Assembly (NCBI GenBank): GCA_009839745.1
Contig: VXPE01000074.1
Location: forward strand, 1-64,000
Source of the DNA: Candidatus Poribacteria bacterium
GTDB taxonomy: Bacteria > Poribacteria > WGA-4E > WGA-3G
Length of the DNA: 64,000 bases
Direction of reading: 5' to 3'
The position numbers and the translations under genes are program-made. Below, piece after piece: positions 42,615 to 51,597 of this stretch. Position 1 is the first letter of the stretch; each line of letters starts with the position of its first letter. The notes beneath the pieces were generated by a model that saw only the letters and a list, made by a program, of their open reading frames with translations, ran no database searches and was not told the origin of the DNA.

Positions 42615-43496
42615 ATGAAACGTTTCTATAATATTCTTATTCTATTTTCGATATTTCTCACTACACCTGCGTGGGCATGGTGGGGCGGTGGACACGATAT
42701 CATGACACGGGCATCCACCCAGGTACTTCCCGAAGAGATGCCAGAATTTTTTCGAGCCGCCGGAAAAATGATCGCTCACTGCGCCTACGACCCAGATCTA
42801 TCAAAGAATCGTAGCCTACCACACGCGCGACAGGCTGAATACAGTGAACATTACATTGATGTAGAATTGCTAAAAGATCACCCGATTCCAGAGGGACGCG
42901 AGGCACACATTAAGTTGTGTGCTGAGTTGGGACTGACGCCGCGGACGGTTGGTACACTCCCCTATGCGGTGGCAGAATGGACAGAAAGACTCGCTTTCGC
43001 TTTCGCGGAGTACCGGAAGTGGCCCGACAATCCGATGATTCAGTACAAATGCTTTCTCTATGCGGGATTCTTATCTCACTATGCGCAGGATATGTGTCAA
43101 CCGCTGCACCTGACAATCCATTTCGATGGTATTGTTCAGGAGGACGGAACGCGCTTACATGCGGGTATCCATGAAAAAGTGGATTCAGCCATTGAAATGT
43201 TGAAACTGGATCCGACAGAACTCGCGAAAGCACAAGAGATTGAAGCCGTTGGCGACTTAATGCCAGCAATCGTAAAGCAGGTTAAAGCGGAATTCAGTTT
43301 CGTAGGCGGCGTTTACGAACTTGTCAAAGACTGGCAAAACTTGAAAGATCCGACACCTGCAGTGGTTGATTTTACAAATGCTCGAGCGCGTGAAGGAGTG
43401 CGTTGGACGGCTTCACTCTACTTAACTGCGTGGCAGCTCTCTGAGAGCATCAAACTGCCTGGCTGGCTCGACCGCGCACAAAACGACGCGGAATAA
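42615..43496 (+). CDS. Secreted S1/P1-nuclease / zinc phospholipase C-like protein
   Basis: 293 residues with a signal peptide ending PAWA, so the mature protein starts W-W-G-G-G-H. An N-terminal Trp and His as zinc ligands are the hallmark of the phospholipase C/P1 nuclease fold. Further ligands are seen in SEHYIDVELL (H, D) and FLSHYAQDMCQPLH (H, D, H), with DSAIE later. It likely hydrolyses phosphodiester bonds of nucleic acids or lipids in the periplasm using three zinc ions. ATG 42615 has AAGGGA upstream, within a leader GAACCGCAAGGGA also seen before murQ. Confidence 0.85.
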   Translation: MKRFYNILILFSIFLTTPAWAWWGGGHDIMTRASTQVLPEEMPEFFRAAGKMIAHCAYDPDLSKNRSLPHARQAEYSEHYIDVELLKDHPIPEGREAHIKLCAELGLTPRTVGTLPYAVAEWTERLAFAFAEYRKWPDNPMIQYKCFLYAGFLSHYAQDMCQPLHLTIHFDGIVQEDGTRLHAGIHEKVDSAIEMLKLDPTELAKAQEIEAVGDLMPAIVKQVKAEFSFVGGVYELVKDWQNLKDPTPAVVDFTNARAREGVRWTASLYLTAWQLSESIKLPGWLDRAQNDAE

Positions 43497-43632
43497 TCGT
43501 CAGTTAAGAGCCGCTTCAGGGGCAATGTATCCAAACGCGGTGGCACCCGGAAGGCGAATGATAAAAGAGACACTCTTTCGCCGAAAACTAATAACCCATA
43601 ACTGACAACTCTTAAATTAAGGAGAAATAACT

Positions 43633-45024
43633 TTGTTACAACAGTGGAGACCCGATCCGACCTTTTATCCGTCCCCAAAGATGGCGATTGAGGCACCAAT
43701 TGAAGATGTCGCCTATGTCGCTGCGCCGAGAGATGACGGCAACCCCGACGCTATGTGTGTGGTTGACCTCAACAAAGCGTCTGACACCTACGGCCAGATG
43801 GTCCATAGACTGGAGCTCGGTGTTCGTGATGAAATCCACCACTTCGGTTGGAATGCGTGTAGTGCAGCACTCTGTCCCTACGCACCACACCCCTATGTAG
43901 AACGGCGTTATCTTGTTGTGCCAGCACTGCGCGGTTCTCATATCTATATCCTTGATGTCAAGGAGAACCCAAAGGCACCGAAACTCATTAAAACGTTGGA
44001 TGCCAGTGAAGTTGAGTCGCGTTCCGGATATACCCGTCCGCATACAGTCCATTGTGGTCCTGAAGGCATTTATGTCAGTGCTTTGGCTTCAGCAGGTTCT
44101 GAAGAAGGACCTGGGGGTATTTTCCTCATGGATCACTATAACTTCAATATTCTGGGACAGTGGGAAGTAGAACGCGGTCCTCAATCCCTGTCCTATGATT
44201 TCTGGTGGCACTTGGGTTACGACATTGCCGTTACCAGTGAGTGGGGCACGCCAGCGATGATCGAAAATGGGGTGAGCCTTGAAGATTTAGGGGCGCGCAA
44301 ATTCGGTCATAAGATTCATATCTGGGACATCCGGCATCGGAAAAACATTCAGACCCTGGACTTGGGCGATGATTATCAGATGATCTTGGAATTACGTCCT
44401 GCACACGATCCGACCAAAGCGTATGGGTTCGTCAATGCCGTGCTTAATATGAACGATCTGTCGAGTTCCATTTGGACGTGGTATAAAGATGGAGACCACT
44501 GGGATATCCAAAAGATTATTGATATTCCGGCACAGGTACCTGAAAATCCAGATGACTTGCCACCTGCTTTGAAAGATATAGGGATGATCCCGCCCCTTGT
44601 CACTGATCACATCCTCTCATTGGATGACCGATTCCTGTATGTCTCCTGTTGGGGCACCGGAGAGATGTTGCAATACGACGTTTCGGATCCATTTAATCCA
44701 AAGCATACAGGAACTATCGAAATAGGTGGGATTACAAAATCGCATCCGCATCCGGCTGCGGGACCCGTGAGTGGCGGTCCACAGATGGTTGAATTGAGTC
44801 GAGATGGCAAACGTCTTTACTTCACCAATTCCCTCTACGTCGCATGGGATAATCAATTCTACCCCGACGGTGCCAACGGATGGATGGTGAAGGCGGATGT
44901 GAACGGAGAAGACGGTGGATTGGAACTGGATCCCGACTTCTTTGTAGACTTCGGCGAGAGTCGCGCCCATCAGATTCGGTTGCAGGGCGGAGATAGTTCT
45001 TCCGATACTTTTTGCTACTCATAA
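43633..45024 (+). CDS. Selenium-binding protein 56 / methanethiol oxidase family protein
   Basis: 463 residues of the SELENBP1 family, beta-propellers that oxidise methanethiol to formaldehyde, hydrogen sulfide and hydrogen peroxide with copper (human SELENBP1, Hyphomicrobium MtoX). Typical parts are HHFGWNACSAALC, YLVVPALRGSHIYILDV, GYTRPHTVHCGPEGIYVSAL, TSEWGTP, SWGTGEMLQYDVSDP, and SHPHPAAGPVSGGPQMVELSRDGKRLYFTNSLY, including the conserved histidines. No signal peptide is evident. The start is TTG 43633 with GGAG 9 nt upstream. It is unrelated to selenocysteine insertion, but shares the window with a selenoprotein gene. Confidence 0.95.
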   Translation: MLQQWRPDPTFYPSPKMAIEAPIEDVAYVAAPRDDGNPDAMCVVDLNKASDTYGQMVHRLELGVRDEIHHFGWNACSAALCPYAPHPYVERRYLVVPALRGSHIYILDVKENPKAPKLIKTLDASEVESRSGYTRPHTVHCGPEGIYVSALASAGSEEGPGGIFLMDHYNFNILGQWEVERGPQSLSYDFWWHLGYDIAVTSEWGTPAMIENGVSLEDLGARKFGHKIHIWDIRHRKNIQTLDLGDDYQMILELRPAHDPTKAYGFVNAVLNMNDLSSSIWTWYKDGDHWDIQKIIDIPAQVPENPDDLPPALKDIGMIPPLVTDHILSLDDRFLYVSCWGTGEMLQYDVSDPFNPKHTGTIEIGGITKSHPHPAAGPVSGGPQMVELSRDGKRLYFTNSLYVAWDNQFYPDGANGWMVKADVNGEDGGLELDPDFFVDFGESRAHQIRLQGGDSSSDTFCYS

Positions 45025-45057
45025 GAATCAAATGGTATTCCTGATGGGTGCCCTGGG

Positions 45058-45072
45058 GAGATTTCCAATCTC
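45058..45072 (+). terminator. Small hairpin after the methanethiol-oxidase gene
   Basis: GAGATT-TCC-AATCTC forms a 6-bp stem with a 3-nt loop, 33 bp after the stop at 45024. Its GG/CC flanks add weak pairing. It might end the upstream transcript; there is no U-tract. Confidence 0.3.
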
Positions 45073-45169
45073 ATTCCCGAAGTGAGCATGTCACTACAAT
45101 ACCGTTTAAAAACAGGGTGCACAAGTTTTCTTGTCGCACCCTTATATATCACTGGAAAGATATTTTTTT

Positions 45170-45811
45170 ATGGATACTGTTTCATGGTTAAGCTATACGC
45201 TCCTCGGCGTATTTCACGGTATTAATCCGGGGATGGGATGGCTTTTTGCTGTCGCATTGGGCATGCAAGAAAAGCGGAGAAGTGCAGTTATCGGTGCGCT
45301 CTTCCCAATGGCACTCGGACACGCAATATCCATCGCAGTTGTGGTTTTCGTCATTGCCTTAGCACAGCAACAACTCCAAGAAGACGTGCTGCGTATCGCC
45401 TGTGCAACCGTATTGTTCGGTTTTGGCGTCTATAAGTTTTTCCGAGCGCGGCATCCGAAGTGGGTCGGGATGCGTGTTAACTTCAAAGACTTAACGATTT
45501 GGTCATTTCTGATGGCATCCGCTCACGGGGCGGGTTTGATGCTGGCACCGCTTCTATTGCGAACCCCCGTTGCCGAGGCATCCGGGCACATGCACCACGC
45601 TCCTGCAAGCATGGCACACAACGCGACGATGTTATTGTCGGCAGTTGGGGTGCATACGCTCAGTTTCTTCGTCGTGATGGGGATTGTAGCAATTATCGTT
45701 TACGAGGTGGTGGGACTTGCGCTGCTTCGTAAGGCGTGGTTTAACATGGATCTGTTATGGTCTATCGCTTTGATGATTGCGGGTGTTGTTACGCTCTTCT
45801 GGAAGCATTAA
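45170..45811 (+). CDS. Multi-pass membrane protein, possible metal transporter
   Basis: 213 residues with about six membrane helices. Helix 1 holds LLGVFHGINPGMGWLFAVALG, followed by GALFPMALGHAISIA; a later helix holds MASAHGAGLMLAPLL, and a His-rich loop (SGHMHHAPASMAHNA) lies between helices 4 and 5. The HG-x-NPG, GH and HGAG motifs resemble UreH/RcnA-type nickel or cobalt transporters, and the loop could bind metal. ATG 45170 with GGAAAG upstream is the start. It is encoded after the SELENBP1 homologue on the same strand, so copper supply is an attractive but untested idea. Confidence 0.8.
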   Translation: MDTVSWLSYTLLGVFHGINPGMGWLFAVALGMQEKRRSAVIGALFPMALGHAISIAVVVFVIALAQQQLQEDVLRIACATVLFGFGVYKFFRARHPKWVGMRVNFKDLTIWSFLMASAHGAGLMLAPLLLRTPVAEASGHMHHAPASMAHNATMLLSAVGVHTLSFFVVMGIVAIIVYEVVGLALLRKAWFNMDLLWSIALMIAGVVTLFWKH

Positions 45812-45868
45812 GAGACCTGTAAGAGAGGTTTCCGCCCTCGACTTTTTCAGGAAGATTCCCTACCTGGT

Positions 45869-45892
45869 AGGCGAGGTTTCCTAACCTCGCCT
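45869..45892. terminator. GC-rich hairpin between convergent genes
   Basis: AGGCGAGGTT-TCCT-AACCTCGCCT, a 10-bp perfect stem with a 4-nt loop, between the membrane protein gene (ends 45811) and the nucleotidyltransferase gene (ends 45919). A similar hairpin with GGTGCGGTT arms occurs at 58963-58984, so this may be a dispersed repeat that doubles as a bidirectional terminator. Confidence 0.5.
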
Positions 45893-45918
45893 ATCTTCCC
45901 TATGGCATAATTGTTTTG

Positions 45919-46473
45919 CTAAACGTTAATCTGCTCAGCAAGCAACTTAACGCCGAATTTCTCCTGCAGTGCTTGCATATCAGCAAAATCTGTATCTTGC
46001 AACGTGTAACCAACGTGCGAACGGACTTGGTAATCTACTGATAAACACCGGACCGCCCGCCCTCCAATAAGACCAACAGCACTCAACTCCGATTCGGTGA
46101 TTACCCAGTCGATTTCACCGGGACCGTAGATGGCGCCGCCGCCTTCGGTAAGTTCGATGACATGAAAATCGATCCTCCCATGCAATTGATGTCCCATCAC
46201 GAAGTTTCGATCTTTACGATCATCGGTATGAATATCAACAAAGCCTCGAGCGAAAAGTGCCTCGGTGAGTATTGCTGAATCTTCCCATGAAATCATGATG
46301 TCCAGATCTTGGTGCTTCCGAGTGCATTCGCCCAATAGTGCATCAACACCCCATCCACCATCAACCCAAACTGTAATACCGAGTTCATCAAACAGATCGA
46401 GAAACCAGTGAACCTTGTTAATAGTCATAGAAATTTCGCATTCACTGTTAATGAGTGACTCCTTCGTTTGCAT
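45919..46473 (-). CDS. Aminoglycoside/lincosamide nucleotidyltransferase-like protein
   Basis: 184 residues. The nucleotidyltransferase core is VWVDGGWGVDALLGECTRKHQDLDIMI, with the GG and D-x-D signature near residue 57, as in the ANT(2'')/LnuA group that adenylylates aminoglycosides or lincosamides. HGRIDFHVIEL provides the third acidic residue. So it could inactivate an antibiotic, but many such genes in environmental bacteria have other substrates. ATG 46473 is open; ATG 46428 (MTINKVHWF) is closer to the family start. It lies in an accessory cluster with toxin-antitoxin genes. Confidence 0.82.
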   Translation of the reverse strand: MQTKESLINSECEISMTINKVHWFLDLFDELGITVWVDGGWGVDALLGECTRKHQDLDIMISWEDSAILTEALFARGFVDIHTDDRKDRNFVMGHQLHGRIDFHVIELTEGGGAIYGPGEIDWVITESELSAVGLIGGRAVRCLSVDYQVRSHVGYTLQDTDFADMQALQEKFGVKLLAEQINV

Positions 46474-46680
46474 TAGTTACGTCCCAATTTGAATATGTTC
46501 TGCCATCCACGGTGTGAATTCACTCGCTTCATGTTTCCATTTTTCACGCAATGGAACTCTTTTCAATTCGCTGAATTTAAGCATTTAATAAATTTTCCTT
46601 ATTCACATAATCTTTGCTGAATTTTTCATAGATTTCTAACATGAATATACACGGTACTCACACCATTAAATAATGAGTTA

Positions 46681-47004
46681 TTAGAGTCTTACATGCACAA
46701 TTTGCCCATTTTTAAGTGTTTTCAGTACAGCATTGACTTCAGAAATCAACGGGGCAAGGTCTTCAAAACGGTTACTCTTCGCTTCCAACAATATAATCCC
46801 GATATTAATTTCACCTAAGTTCTGTTGATGGGGAATACCTCGATCCATTGTGATAAAAGCGTCAAACTCATTCGCTGCGATTCTCAACAGTTCACCATTT
46901 TCTTTTCCTTGCCAACCACGATAACTCACTGAGAACACTTCGATGTTGTATTCAAATAATTCTCACAGTTGATGCGGTAGGTTTTCATCAAGCAACACGC
47001 GCAT
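46681..47004 (-). pseudogene. DUF5615 PIN-like toxin, interrupted by TGA
   Basis: From ATG 47004 the frame reads MRVLLDENLPHQL, then TGA (46963-46965), then ELFEYNIEVFSVSYRGWQGKENGELL and, further on, FDAFITMDRGIPHQQNLGEINIGIILLEAKSNRFEDLAPLI. Together, 107 codons in one frame make a complete DUF5615 protein, a PIN-like nuclease whose LLDENLP and MDRG carry the acidic residues. The TGA replaces the position after QL, where an Arg (CGA) is expected. It overlaps the end of the DUF433 antitoxin gene by 17 nt. A nonsense mutation is most likely; a start at 46938 would lack the first Asp. Confidence 0.78.
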
Positions 47005-47203
47005 CAGCAACCTCTAATGTCATCTCAAGATACGCGACAGCCTGTTCTTGAGATACCGTCGGAAAGTCATCAAGAAACTTGTTGAGTGAGTCCCCTGCCG
47101 TTAGATGTTGAATTAAAATCTCGACGGGTACACGGGTACCAGCGAAAACTAAGGCTCCATTCATCACTTTTGGGTTGCGCGAAACAATATGTTCTTTTTT
47201 CAT
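46988..47203 (-). CDS. DUF433 antitoxin
   Basis: 71 residues of the DUF433 family (VapB45-like helix-turn-helix antitoxin): ISRNPKVMNGALVFAGTRVPVEILIQHLTAGDSLNKFLDDFP then SQEQAVAYLE. It would bind DNA and the DUF5615 partner encoded next on the same strand, whose start lies within its last codons. ATG 47203 has a full AAGGAGG 7 nt upstream. The HD hydrolase gene lies further upstream at 47242. The intact antitoxin beside a broken toxin suggests the pair is decaying. Confidence 0.9.
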   Translation of the reverse strand: MKKEHIVSRNPKVMNGALVFAGTRVPVEILIQHLTAGDSLNKFLDDFPTVSQEQAVAYLEMTLEVADARVA

Positions 47204-47241
47204 TGGTGAACCTCCTTGAAAAGGGTTATATGGAATTTATG

Positions 47242-47805
47242 TCAGAGTATCCTCAAAGCGGCTTCATACTTGTCTCTAACCATGTCTTGGACATCTTCTT
47301 GCAGTTTCTGCCAACTCCGTTGCAGTTTTGCTTTGACCCATACTTTACCTTCATCAATTCCCATTCCGTGATGAACATAAGCCAAGTACAAAAGTGAAGG
47401 CACCTGTTCAATGTGAGACATGGCATCAGCATTGGCAAGGCACGCTCCCTCTGCACTCCGATGTTTAACTGTTACACTTCCTCGATGTGTTGCAATAGCG
47501 TCCTTGACAGCTTCCGTTTTCTCTTTTCGATAGCCGAAACGCTTAAGCAGTTTCTCTGCTTCAATCGGACCATGGATATGATGATCCGCATAGAGTGCTT
47601 CGTCCTTTATGCTGGCGTAATCGTGGAGTAACGCCGCAAATTCCACAATTTCGGGATCAGCATCAAAGCGTGGGGCGAGTTGTTTTGCGTTATGAACGAC
47701 TGGTAGGATATGGTGGGTCCAAATGTCGTAACCGAAAATATTCGTATCAGCGGCACAAGCCTGTTCAACAATCTGCTCAACCTTGTTTTTTACAGTTTCA
47801 ATCAT
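47242..47805 (-). CDS. HD domain phosphohydrolase-like protein
   Basis: 187 residues with the HD signature: HHILPVVHNAKQLAPRFDADPEIVEFAALLHDYASIKDE (His, then His-Asp), HHIHGPIEAEKLL and a final Asp in LANADAMSHI. HD proteins bind metal and hydrolyse phosphomonoesters or phosphodiesters of nucleotides; this short form resembles the YfbR/YedJ-like group. ATG 47805 begins the family-like MIETVKNKVEQIV; the frame is open to 47922. It is cytoplasmic, and is 38 bp upstream of the DUF433 gene on the same strand. Confidence 0.88.
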   Translation of the reverse strand: MIETVKNKVEQIVEQACAADTNIFGYDIWTHHILPVVHNAKQLAPRFDADPEIVEFAALLHDYASIKDEALYADHHIHGPIEAEKLLKRFGYRKEKTEAVKDAIATHRGSVTVKHRSAEGACLANADAMSHIEQVPSLLYLAYVHHGMGIDEGKVWVKAKLQRSWQKLQEDVQDMVRDKYEAALRIL

Positions 47806-48423
47806 AGAGAATCTTCTTTTAGAGTAAAGTTTAGAATTAATTAGACACTCCGCACCGGCGAGGTTAGAAACCTTGAAGAAATTGAGGAAACACCCTACGT
47901 TGTGTTTACATTCCATCATCAAAATCGTCCGGAAGTCAGTGCCTATCAGAATTTACGTCTATAGATCAAATGGATATTGCAGAACTATGGAAGCCTTGCC
48001 ATGACTGGATCCGGAGCCACAATGTAAACACTACCTAGCAAAAACCCTACCAAGGGAGGGACAAATGTCTATTTATTTTTGGTTTTACTATAAATCACCC
48101 ACAGATTAAGATTAATATCAAATATTCTACGTGAAGGCATTCGTCACAGCAGAATTTTCCAGTTAGTACACCTCGTTTTCAACAGTATTAAGAATACCAC
48201 AAGACTCAAATCGTAGCAACTGAAATGCTATTGAAAGAAGATGAACATCACGTGATTATTTCTACCGATACTGAAACGAAAAACTTGCTTTTTTTTCCCA
48301 TATATGCTATAATTTTCTCTCAGCAACGGAATACAGAAAGTGTGACCTACCTTCTTAACATGTGCCTGAAGGCAACGCCCTTGAATAGAAATTATCAAGC
48401 TGCACCAGAAAGGGGAATCCCAT
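47806..48423. other. Intergenic region without supported gene
   Basis: About 620 AT-rich bases between the divergent HD and DUF4432 genes. Short frames show no protein-like sequence. A partial palindrome, GGCGAGGTTAGAAACC, near 47858 resembles the hairpins at 45869 and 58963. No RNA gene was recognised; both promoters should be here. Confidence 0.5.
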
Positions 48424-49512
48424 TTGATAAACTTATATGGAGCAACCTATGACAGAATGCAACTGCTTCGCCACGTCGGAGATGTATCGCAAATTGCCCA
48501 TGCCAAAATGTACCAATTAACGGATGGCAACGAAAAGGGCGTTGACGCTATCGACTTCCGAACCGGTAGCGGTCTTAATTTCACCGTGCTACCCAGTCGC
48601 GGTTTGGATGTATCGTATGCAGAATATCAGGGCATCCCGCTCTGTTGGCGTTCGAGTACAGGCGATGTCAGTCCGGCACATTATGAACCAGAGGGGCTGG
48701 GGTGGCTACGAGGGTTTTATGGCGGCTTGCTGACAACTTGCGGTATGCGACAAGTGGGTGTCCCCGGAGAAGATGACGATGAGGCATTCGGGCTTCACGG
48801 CAGAGTCTCACATATCCCTGCCAAAAACGTTTGGGTGGACAGCCGATGGGAAGGACAGCGCTATATGCTATGGGCGCAGGGCAAGGTGAGAGAAACCGCC
48901 GCGTTGGGTGAAAATCTCATTCGCACCCGTAGAATTTGGACCGAATTAGGTTCTCGGACGTTGCATATTGAGGATATCGTCGAAAACGTGGGATACCAAG
49001 ATTCACCTCACATGTACCTCTTCCATATTAATATCGGATTCCCAATCCTTACCCAAAACAGCGAATTGATTGCCCCTTCGTCACAAGTGACCCCACGAGA
49101 TGAACAAGCTGCCGCAAATCTAAACAATTATAATCTCTGCGAACCGCCAACTGTCGATTTTCAAGAAGAAGTTTTCTATCACGAAATGGAACCAGATGTT
49201 GATAACCACATCCACGTCGCGCTTGTAAACCGCAATTTTAACGGTGGGCAAGGTATCGGTGTATCGGTCCGCTATCACAAAACGCAGTTTCCACATTTTG
49301 TCCAGTGGAAGATGTGTGGCGAAGGCAGCTATGTCTTCGGTTTAGAACCCTCGAATTGCAGGGTAGAAGGCAGGGCAAAGGAACGCGAACGGGGTGCTCT
49401 ACAATATATCGAACCCGGTGGCCGTAGGCACTATGAAGTCGAAATCGGTGTATTGACTTCCAATGCGGAAATTAATGCACTCCAAGAAAAAATATCAAAA
49501 ACCCAAAATTAA
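48424..49512 (+). CDS. Aldose 1-epimerase-like DUF4432 protein
   Basis: 362 residues of the DUF4432 family, galactose-mutarotase fold. Typical segments are GSGLNFTVLPSRGLDVSYAEYQG, GFYGGLLTTCGMRQVG, FGLHGRVSHIPAKNV (active-site His), MYLFHINIGFPIL and LEPSNCRVEGRAKERERG. It should bind a sugar, possibly converting anomers or isomerising a keto-sugar; its real substrate is not known. Translation starts at TTG 48424 after GGGG; there is no better ATG. The lipoprotein gene at 49573 follows by 60 bp. Confidence 0.9.
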   Translation: MINLYGATYDRMQLLRHVGDVSQIAHAKMYQLTDGNEKGVDAIDFRTGSGLNFTVLPSRGLDVSYAEYQGIPLCWRSSTGDVSPAHYEPEGLGWLRGFYGGLLTTCGMRQVGVPGEDDDEAFGLHGRVSHIPAKNVWVDSRWEGQRYMLWAQGKVRETAALGENLIRTRRIWTELGSRTLHIEDIVENVGYQDSPHMYLFHINIGFPILTQNSELIAPSSQVTPRDEQAAANLNNYNLCEPPTVDFQEEVFYHEMEPDVDNHIHVALVNRNFNGGQGIGVSVRYHKTQFPHFVQWKMCGEGSYVFGLEPSNCRVEGRAKERERGALQYIEPGGRRHYEVEIGVLTSNAEINALQEKISKTQN

Positions 49513-49572
49513 TACTATAAATTTGGTGTGGATATACCAATAGGTTGTCTCACACCTCAGGAGAAATTGATA

Positions 49573-51597
49573 ATGAAGAAACGTCTGTTTTTACCCCTGA
49601 TTGCATTAGTGTTCCTGACAACGTTGATATTCGTTGGTTGCAGCGCAAAAGAGCCCCCTCCAGCCCCAATTACCACCGAAGCCCCTATAGCACAACAAGA
49701 ACCAAAGGAAAAACAAGAAGAATCACAGACCATAGAACAAGACCTTGATGAACATAGCGAATCGTCGGAGGAAACACACGAAGACCCCCATACAGCTGAA
49801 GAGGAAACGCATCGTGAAGTCGAACCTGAAGAAGCAATGCCGCTGGTAGAGATTCCAGACAGCAGCGTGTTGCATCTGATACCGGAACACACAGCGGGAA
49901 TCATCTATTGTCCGAGTTTGAATGCGTTAAACGATCGGGTTAACATGTTGGCGATGGACTTGATGCCGACCGCTGAAAATCCGGAGATCATCGCCAAAAT
50001 TTTAGCAAATACGTTTGGGGCTGGCTTTGAGAATCTTAGTGAATTGGAGGAAATTGGGCTGGATATGAATCAAGATTTTGCCATCTTCATGACCTCCTTG
50101 CACCCACACGATCTCTCCGCAACCGTGCATCTCACTGATCCTGCGGCTATGAAACAGGTCATTGATGCCGAGAGCGAGGGCAGGGCATCTATAGAGTATA
50201 ACGGCGTAACCTATTGGAACGCCGCTGGTGGGGGCGGTAGCTTCGCCATTATAGATAACATCCTCATTTTTTCTCAGTCCTCTGAAGTCTGTGAAAACGT
50301 TATCGACACCTATAAGAAAACAAAACCCGCTGTTACAACCGATCCCGATTATAGCACTTTCCTTGCTGAGGTATCAGGAGGGACTGCACAGCTCGCAGTC
50401 CACTTTAATCTGGAATCAATCGCGCCTCTGTTGAGCGTGGCACTGAAGGGTGAATCGGAAGCAATGAAGGACAGCCTTGAAAGCGATCCTGCAGCCATGG
50501 CAGCATCGCCCATTTTTGAAAGTATGTTCGTTGGCGCGATAGATTTTATTGAGCAGCTGAAATCTCTGAGTGCCACGTTGGAAGTAGAAGGCACCGATGT
50601 GAAACTCTCTCCATTTCTGAAGTTCCAGAGCAATGGCGGAATTCAGAACGCGTTAAAAGGGATGGCTCCCAACGAATTGACCCTCCTTAACGAACTTCCA
50701 AGCCCGGCATTCACGAACGGTGCCCTTCAGGGGACACCCGAACTGCTGATTGAGATGAGCATGTTCTGGCTGAAAATACTTGCACAGGACTCCAACCCGG
50801 AACAGACTGAGATGCTCGCGTCCCTTACCAAACAGATGAACGATTTTTACGAGGCTCTCGGTGAAGAATGGGCTTTCTCTATCAATTTCGGTAGCAGTAT
50901 CCTCCCGGATTATTTAGTTATCTATGAGTTGAGAGATAAACAAAGCGCAAAAGCCTACATGGAAGAGGCGTTACTGAAACAACTCCAAGACTCAATGGCA
51001 TTCGCTCGAAACATGATTGGCGATAGTGCTAATCTGGACATGTACAAAGGGGCGCATCCAGGCGAACCCATGATGCATAATGGCGTTGAGATTAAAAGTT
51101 ACGTCTTTCCAAATTTCGGTAGTGCTTTCGGAACGATGCCACCCGAGGCTGCCGGGTTGATGCCACAGGAATGGCATTGGTACTATGCTATTACTGATGA
51201 TCACTTATTTATAGTGACGGGCAGCCCTGAACTCCTAAAGATGAACCTGGACAACAGAGCAGGGATGGCGACTGTCCCCAGTTTCTCTGGGGAACCGAGT
51301 TATGAAAAATTGGTCACGGCTTTAGGCTTGGAGAGTAACCTGTTTTTTGCTATTTCTCCAATAACCCTGGTTAAAAGTCTCCTACCCATTATTGCGAAGG
51401 TAGCGGATCCGAATGGTGCAGCCGCATTGCAAATGATGTCGGGAATGTTTATGAATTTGCCAGAGCATTATAGCATCGGTTTTTCCGCGAAAGTCCAAGA
51501 CGATGGCATCGGCGCGGAACTTCTGCTGACCCTCGGCGATTTCAGGCAACTCATCCAAATTTTTGCGATGATGCAGGGTATGGGGCAGATGCAATAA
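49573..51597 (+). CDS. Large lipoprotein, DUF3352-like
   Basis: 674 residues. The signal peptide MKKRLFLPLIALVFLTTLIFVGC has a lipobox Cys at 23. A low-complexity linker of Pro, Thr, Glu and His follows to residue 95, then a long globular part starting LHLIPEHTAGIIYCPSLNALNDRV. It has the pattern of DUF3352 proteins: repeated beta units (DFAIFMTSLHPHDLSATVHL, GVTYWNAAGGGGSFAIIDNILIFSQSSEVCENVID) and helices. The role is unknown; it would be anchored in a membrane and face the periplasm. ATG 49573 has AGGAG 9 nt upstream. The window contains no obvious partner gene. Confidence 0.85.
   Translation: MKKRLFLPLIALVFLTTLIFVGCSAKEPPPAPITTEAPIAQQEPKEKQEESQTIEQDLDEHSESSEETHEDPHTAEEETHREVEPEEAMPLVEIPDSSVLHLIPEHTAGIIYCPSLNALNDRVNMLAMDLMPTAENPEIIAKILANTFGAGFENLSELEEIGLDMNQDFAIFMTSLHPHDLSATVHLTDPAAMKQVIDAESEGRASIEYNGVTYWNAAGGGGSFAIIDNILIFSQSSEVCENVIDTYKKTKPAVTTDPDYSTFLAEVSGGTAQLAVHFNLESIAPLLSVALKGESEAMKDSLESDPAAMAASPIFESMFVGAIDFIEQLKSLSATLEVEGTDVKLSPFLKFQSNGGIQNALKGMAPNELTLLNELPSPAFTNGALQGTPELLIEMSMFWLKILAQDSNPEQTEMLASLTKQMNDFYEALGEEWAFSINFGSSILPDYLVIYELRDKQSAKAYMEEALLKQLQDSMAFARNMIGDSANLDMYKGAHPGEPMMHNGVEIKSYVFPNFGSAFGTMPPEAAGLMPQEWHWYYAITDDHLFIVTGSPELLKMNLDNRAGMATVPSFSGEPSYEKLVTALGLESNLFFAISPITLVKSLLPIIAKVADPNGAAALQMMSGMFMNLPEHYSIGFSAKVQDDGIGAELLLTLGDFRQLIQIFAMMQGMGQMQ

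Noticed and set aside
43633-45024. Selenocysteine in the 'selenium-binding' protein
   Set aside because: The gene has no in-frame TGA; the family name refers to historic selenium labelling, and the enzyme uses Cys, His and copper.
46963-46965. The TGA in the DUF5615 gene as a second selenocysteine codon
   Set aside because: The position fits Arg, not Cys; there is no hairpin at the SECIS distance; a CGA to TGA mutation is simpler.
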